DNA of 7,191 bases from Alphaproteobacteria bacterium. GTDB taxonomy: Bacteria > Pseudomonadota > Alphaproteobacteria > Rhizobiales > Devosiaceae. The position numbers and the translations under genes were made by a program. The notes below the pieces were generated by a model that saw nothing but the letters and a program-made list of their open reading frames with translations, did not search any database and was not told the origin of the DNA. Where the stretch lies: NCBI GenBank assembly GCA_024279575.1, contig JAJRRJ010000066.1:1-7191 (forward strand), given 5' to 3'. Every line of letters starts with the position of its first letter. Position 1 is the stretch's first letter. Below are positions 5,957 to 7,191 of this stretch, piece after piece.

Positions 5957-6682
5957 ATGGCAAATTTGGATCGTCAAAACTACAACGCACAAACCGGGTC
6001 CAGTGCGATAATTGATGAAGGCCTGCGCACGCATATGCTCAGAGTCTATAATTACATGGGCATTGGCCTGGCAATTACAGGGGCCGTGGCTTTCTTCTTT
6101 GCCCAATGGGCCGTTTCAAGCGAAGAAGTATTTAACCTGGTTTATGTTTCTCCCCTCAAGTGGCTTGTGATGTTTTCACCGCTGGCATTTGTGCTTGTGC
6201 TGTCCTTTGGCATCAACAAAATGAGTTTTGCCACCGCCCAGCTCACTTTCTGGGCCTTTGCAACGGTCATGGGTATTTCCCTGTCCTCAATTTTTATGAT
6301 TTACACCGGTGCATCCATCGCAAAGGTGTTTTTCATCACCGCAGCCATGTTTGGCACCATGAGCCTTTATGGGTACACAACAAAGCGTGACCTGACTGCG
6401 ATGGGCTCCTTCCTGATGATGGGACTGATTGGCATAATCATTGCCATGGTGGTCAATATATTCCTGCAATCTTCCGCATTAGAATTTGGTATCTCGGTTC
6501 TGGGTGTGCTGATTTTTGTTGGCCTGACTGCCTATGACACTCAGAAAATCAAAGAACTGTATGAAGAGCTTGATGGCTCCGAAGTAATGGGCAAAAAAGC
6601 CATAATGGGCGCTTTGACCCTTTATCTGGACTTCATCAACCTGTTCATGATGTTGCTTCGCCTGTTTGGCAATCGCAATTAA
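5957..6682 (+). CDS. Bax inhibitor-1/YccA-family membrane protein
   Basis: The 241-residue inner-membrane protein belongs to the Bax inhibitor-1 (TMBIM, UPF0005) family. E. coli YccA is a substrate and modulator of the membrane protease FtsH, and Bacillus YetJ is a pH-sensitive calcium leak channel. About seven hydrophobic segments are visible, at roughly 32-51, 67-85, 93-116, 121-140, 150-170, 175-191 and a weaker C-terminal one at 215-236. The family signature GLTAYDTQKIKELY is at 189-202 and TLYLDFINLFMMLLRLFG at 221-238. D194 and D225 are candidates for the di-aspartyl pH sensor. Length is normal and the protein is complete. The start is ATG 5957, set by AAGGA 7 bp upstream. The gene stands alone: divergent from the IalB genes, with its own promoter candidate and a strong terminator behind it. 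Its physiological role here is inferred from the family only. Confidence 0.95.
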   Translation: MANLDRQNYNAQTGSSAIIDEGLRTHMLRVYNYMGIGLAITGAVAFFFAQWAVSSEEVFNLVYVSPLKWLVMFSPLAFVLVLSFGINKMSFATAQLTFWAFATVMGISLSSIFMIYTGASIAKVFFITAAMFGTMSLYGYTTKRDLTAMGSFLMMGLIGIIIAMVVNIFLQSSALEFGISVLGVLIFVGLTAYDTQKIKELYEELDGSEVMGKKAIMGALTLYLDFINLFMMLLRLFGNRN

Positions 6683-6700
6683 GGCTTGAAATTATAAGCC
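6683..6700 (+). repeat. Short hairpin directly after the BI-1 stop codon
   Basis: GGCTT at 6683-6687 pairs with AAGCC at 6696-6700 around an 8-base AT-rich loop. It starts on the base after the stop codon and has no T-run, so it is more likely a 3'-end stabilising hairpin than a terminator. Confidence 0.4.
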
Positions 6701-6709
6701 TCACAATTT

Positions 6710-6747
6710 GGCCGCGAACCTTTTTAAGGGCTCGCGGCCCTTTTTTT
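6710..6747 (+). terminator. Strong intrinsic terminator of the BI-1 gene
   Basis: GGCCGCGA (6710-6717) pairs perfectly with TCGCGGCC (6732-6739). The stem continues through CCTT (6719-6722) and AAGG (6726-6729) after a small asymmetric bulge. A run of seven T follows (6741-6747). This is a textbook rho-independent terminator for rightward transcription. The minus-strand reading has no good T-run after the stem, so it is one-directional. It ends only 13 bp before the next start codon. Confidence 0.93.
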
Positions 6748-6760
6748 ACCGAGGGACGAA

Positions 6761-7191
6761 ATGTCTATTACTTCTGATCTGGAACTGCGCGATTGTCGCC
6801 CCGCAGATATTGCCGCCATCACTGAAATTTATGCCCACTATGTCACAAATACAGTGATTAGTTTTGATCTTGAAGCACCTGATACTACCCGCATGAAAGA
6901 AAAGTTTGGCATCATTTATCGCACAAGGCAGCCCCTTGTTGTGGCAACGATTGAGGGAAAGCTTGTAGGCTATGCCTATGCATCGACATTCCGCACCAGA
7001 CCAGCCTATCGCTTCACCTGTGAAAACGCGATCTATCTGGCACCGGACAAAACCGGTCTTGGTCTTGGCTCAAAACTCATGCACGAATTACTCGCCCGAT
7101 CAAGACAGTATGGCTTTAATCAAATGATCGCCATTGTCACCGACGGGGGCAACGGATACGAAAGTGTTTCCGCAGGCTCCCTGGCACTGCA
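6761..7191 (+). CDS. GNAT N-acetyltransferase, phosphinothricin/MnaT-like, cut by window edge
   Basis: The frame is open to the window end, giving 143 residues. It starts at ATG 6761 with GAGGGA (6751-6756) just upstream. The N-terminal LELRDCRPADIAAITEIYAH (7-26) and NTVISFDLEAPD (30-41) match the Pat/MnaT group, which acetylates phosphinothricin, methionine sulfoximine/sulfone or related amino-acid analogues. GKLVGYAYASTFRTRPAYRFT (66-86) is the central strand block and IYLAPDKTGLGLGSKLM (91-107) the acetyl-CoA-binding loop, with the QxxGxG-type motif as KTGLGLG at 97-103. The C-terminal segment (131-143, NGYESVSAGSLAL) seems to carry a few more residues than family members I recall between TDGGN and SLALH; this is uncertain. 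The final LHERLGF-type strand is beyond the window. The gene follows a terminator closely, so its promoter is unclear. Family assignment is firm, substrate is inference. Confidence 0.88.
   Translation, partial: MSITSDLELRDCRPADIAAITEIYAHYVTNTVISFDLEAPDTTRMKEKFGIIYRTRQPLVVATIEGKLVGYAYASTFRTRPAYRFTCENAIYLAPDKTGLGLGSKLMHELLARSRQYGFNQMIAIVTDGGNGYESVSAGSLAL

Overview
The window is a stretch of ordinary chromosome from an alphaproteobacterium, most probably of the Hyphomicrobiales (Rhizobiales) type. The basis is the protein content: two invasion-associated locus B (IalB) family secreted proteins, an RlmN with the long central insertion seen in alphaproteobacterial versions, an alphaproteobacterial ArgG, and a PAS_7-type tandem PAS sensor. 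Genus cannot be named from this sequence. I see no insertion sequence, CRISPR array, RNA gene, prophage or integration site.

Layout from left to right. 1-759 (minus) is the N-terminal part of a tandem-PAS signalling protein whose output domain lies outside the window. 760-1004 is non-coding and holds four direct 11-bp-phased copies of a CTGTCAT-type element (953-996), a textbook match to PhoB (Pho box) half-sites. 1005-2231 (minus) is argG, argininosuccinate synthase. A 112-bp divergent promoter region (2232-2343) separates it from a LysE/RhtB-family amino-acid exporter at 2344-2991 (plus). That gene converges on rlmN (3092-4303, minus), a radical-SAM methyltransferase for 23S rRNA and tRNA. 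Upstream of rlmN on the same strand are two tandem paralogous IalB-family secreted proteins (4453-4968 and 5037-5576). A 380-bp divergent region (5577-5956) carries a candidate heat-shock-like promoter and small repeats. It is followed by a Bax inhibitor-1/YccA-family membrane protein (5957-6682, plus), a strong intrinsic terminator (6710-6747), and the start of a GNAT acetyltransferase (6761 to the window end).

How the genes relate. The argG/exporter pair suggests amino-acid homeostasis (arginine synthesis facing an amino-acid exporter), but substrate linkage is inference. The IalB pair and rlmN run the same way with gaps of 68 and 149 bp and could be co-transcribed, though no functional link is apparent. 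The BI-1 protein belongs to a family tied to FtsH and membrane stress, which fits the sigma-32-like promoter in front of it.

The least expected signal is the Pho-box array. Its orientation points rightward, into the 3' end of argG and antisense to it, and not toward the PAS sensor gene that reads leftward from 759. Either a phosphate-regulated antisense or 3'-end RNA starts there, or the boxes act in reversed orientation on the sensor gene. I do not see a clearly new multi-gene system in this window.
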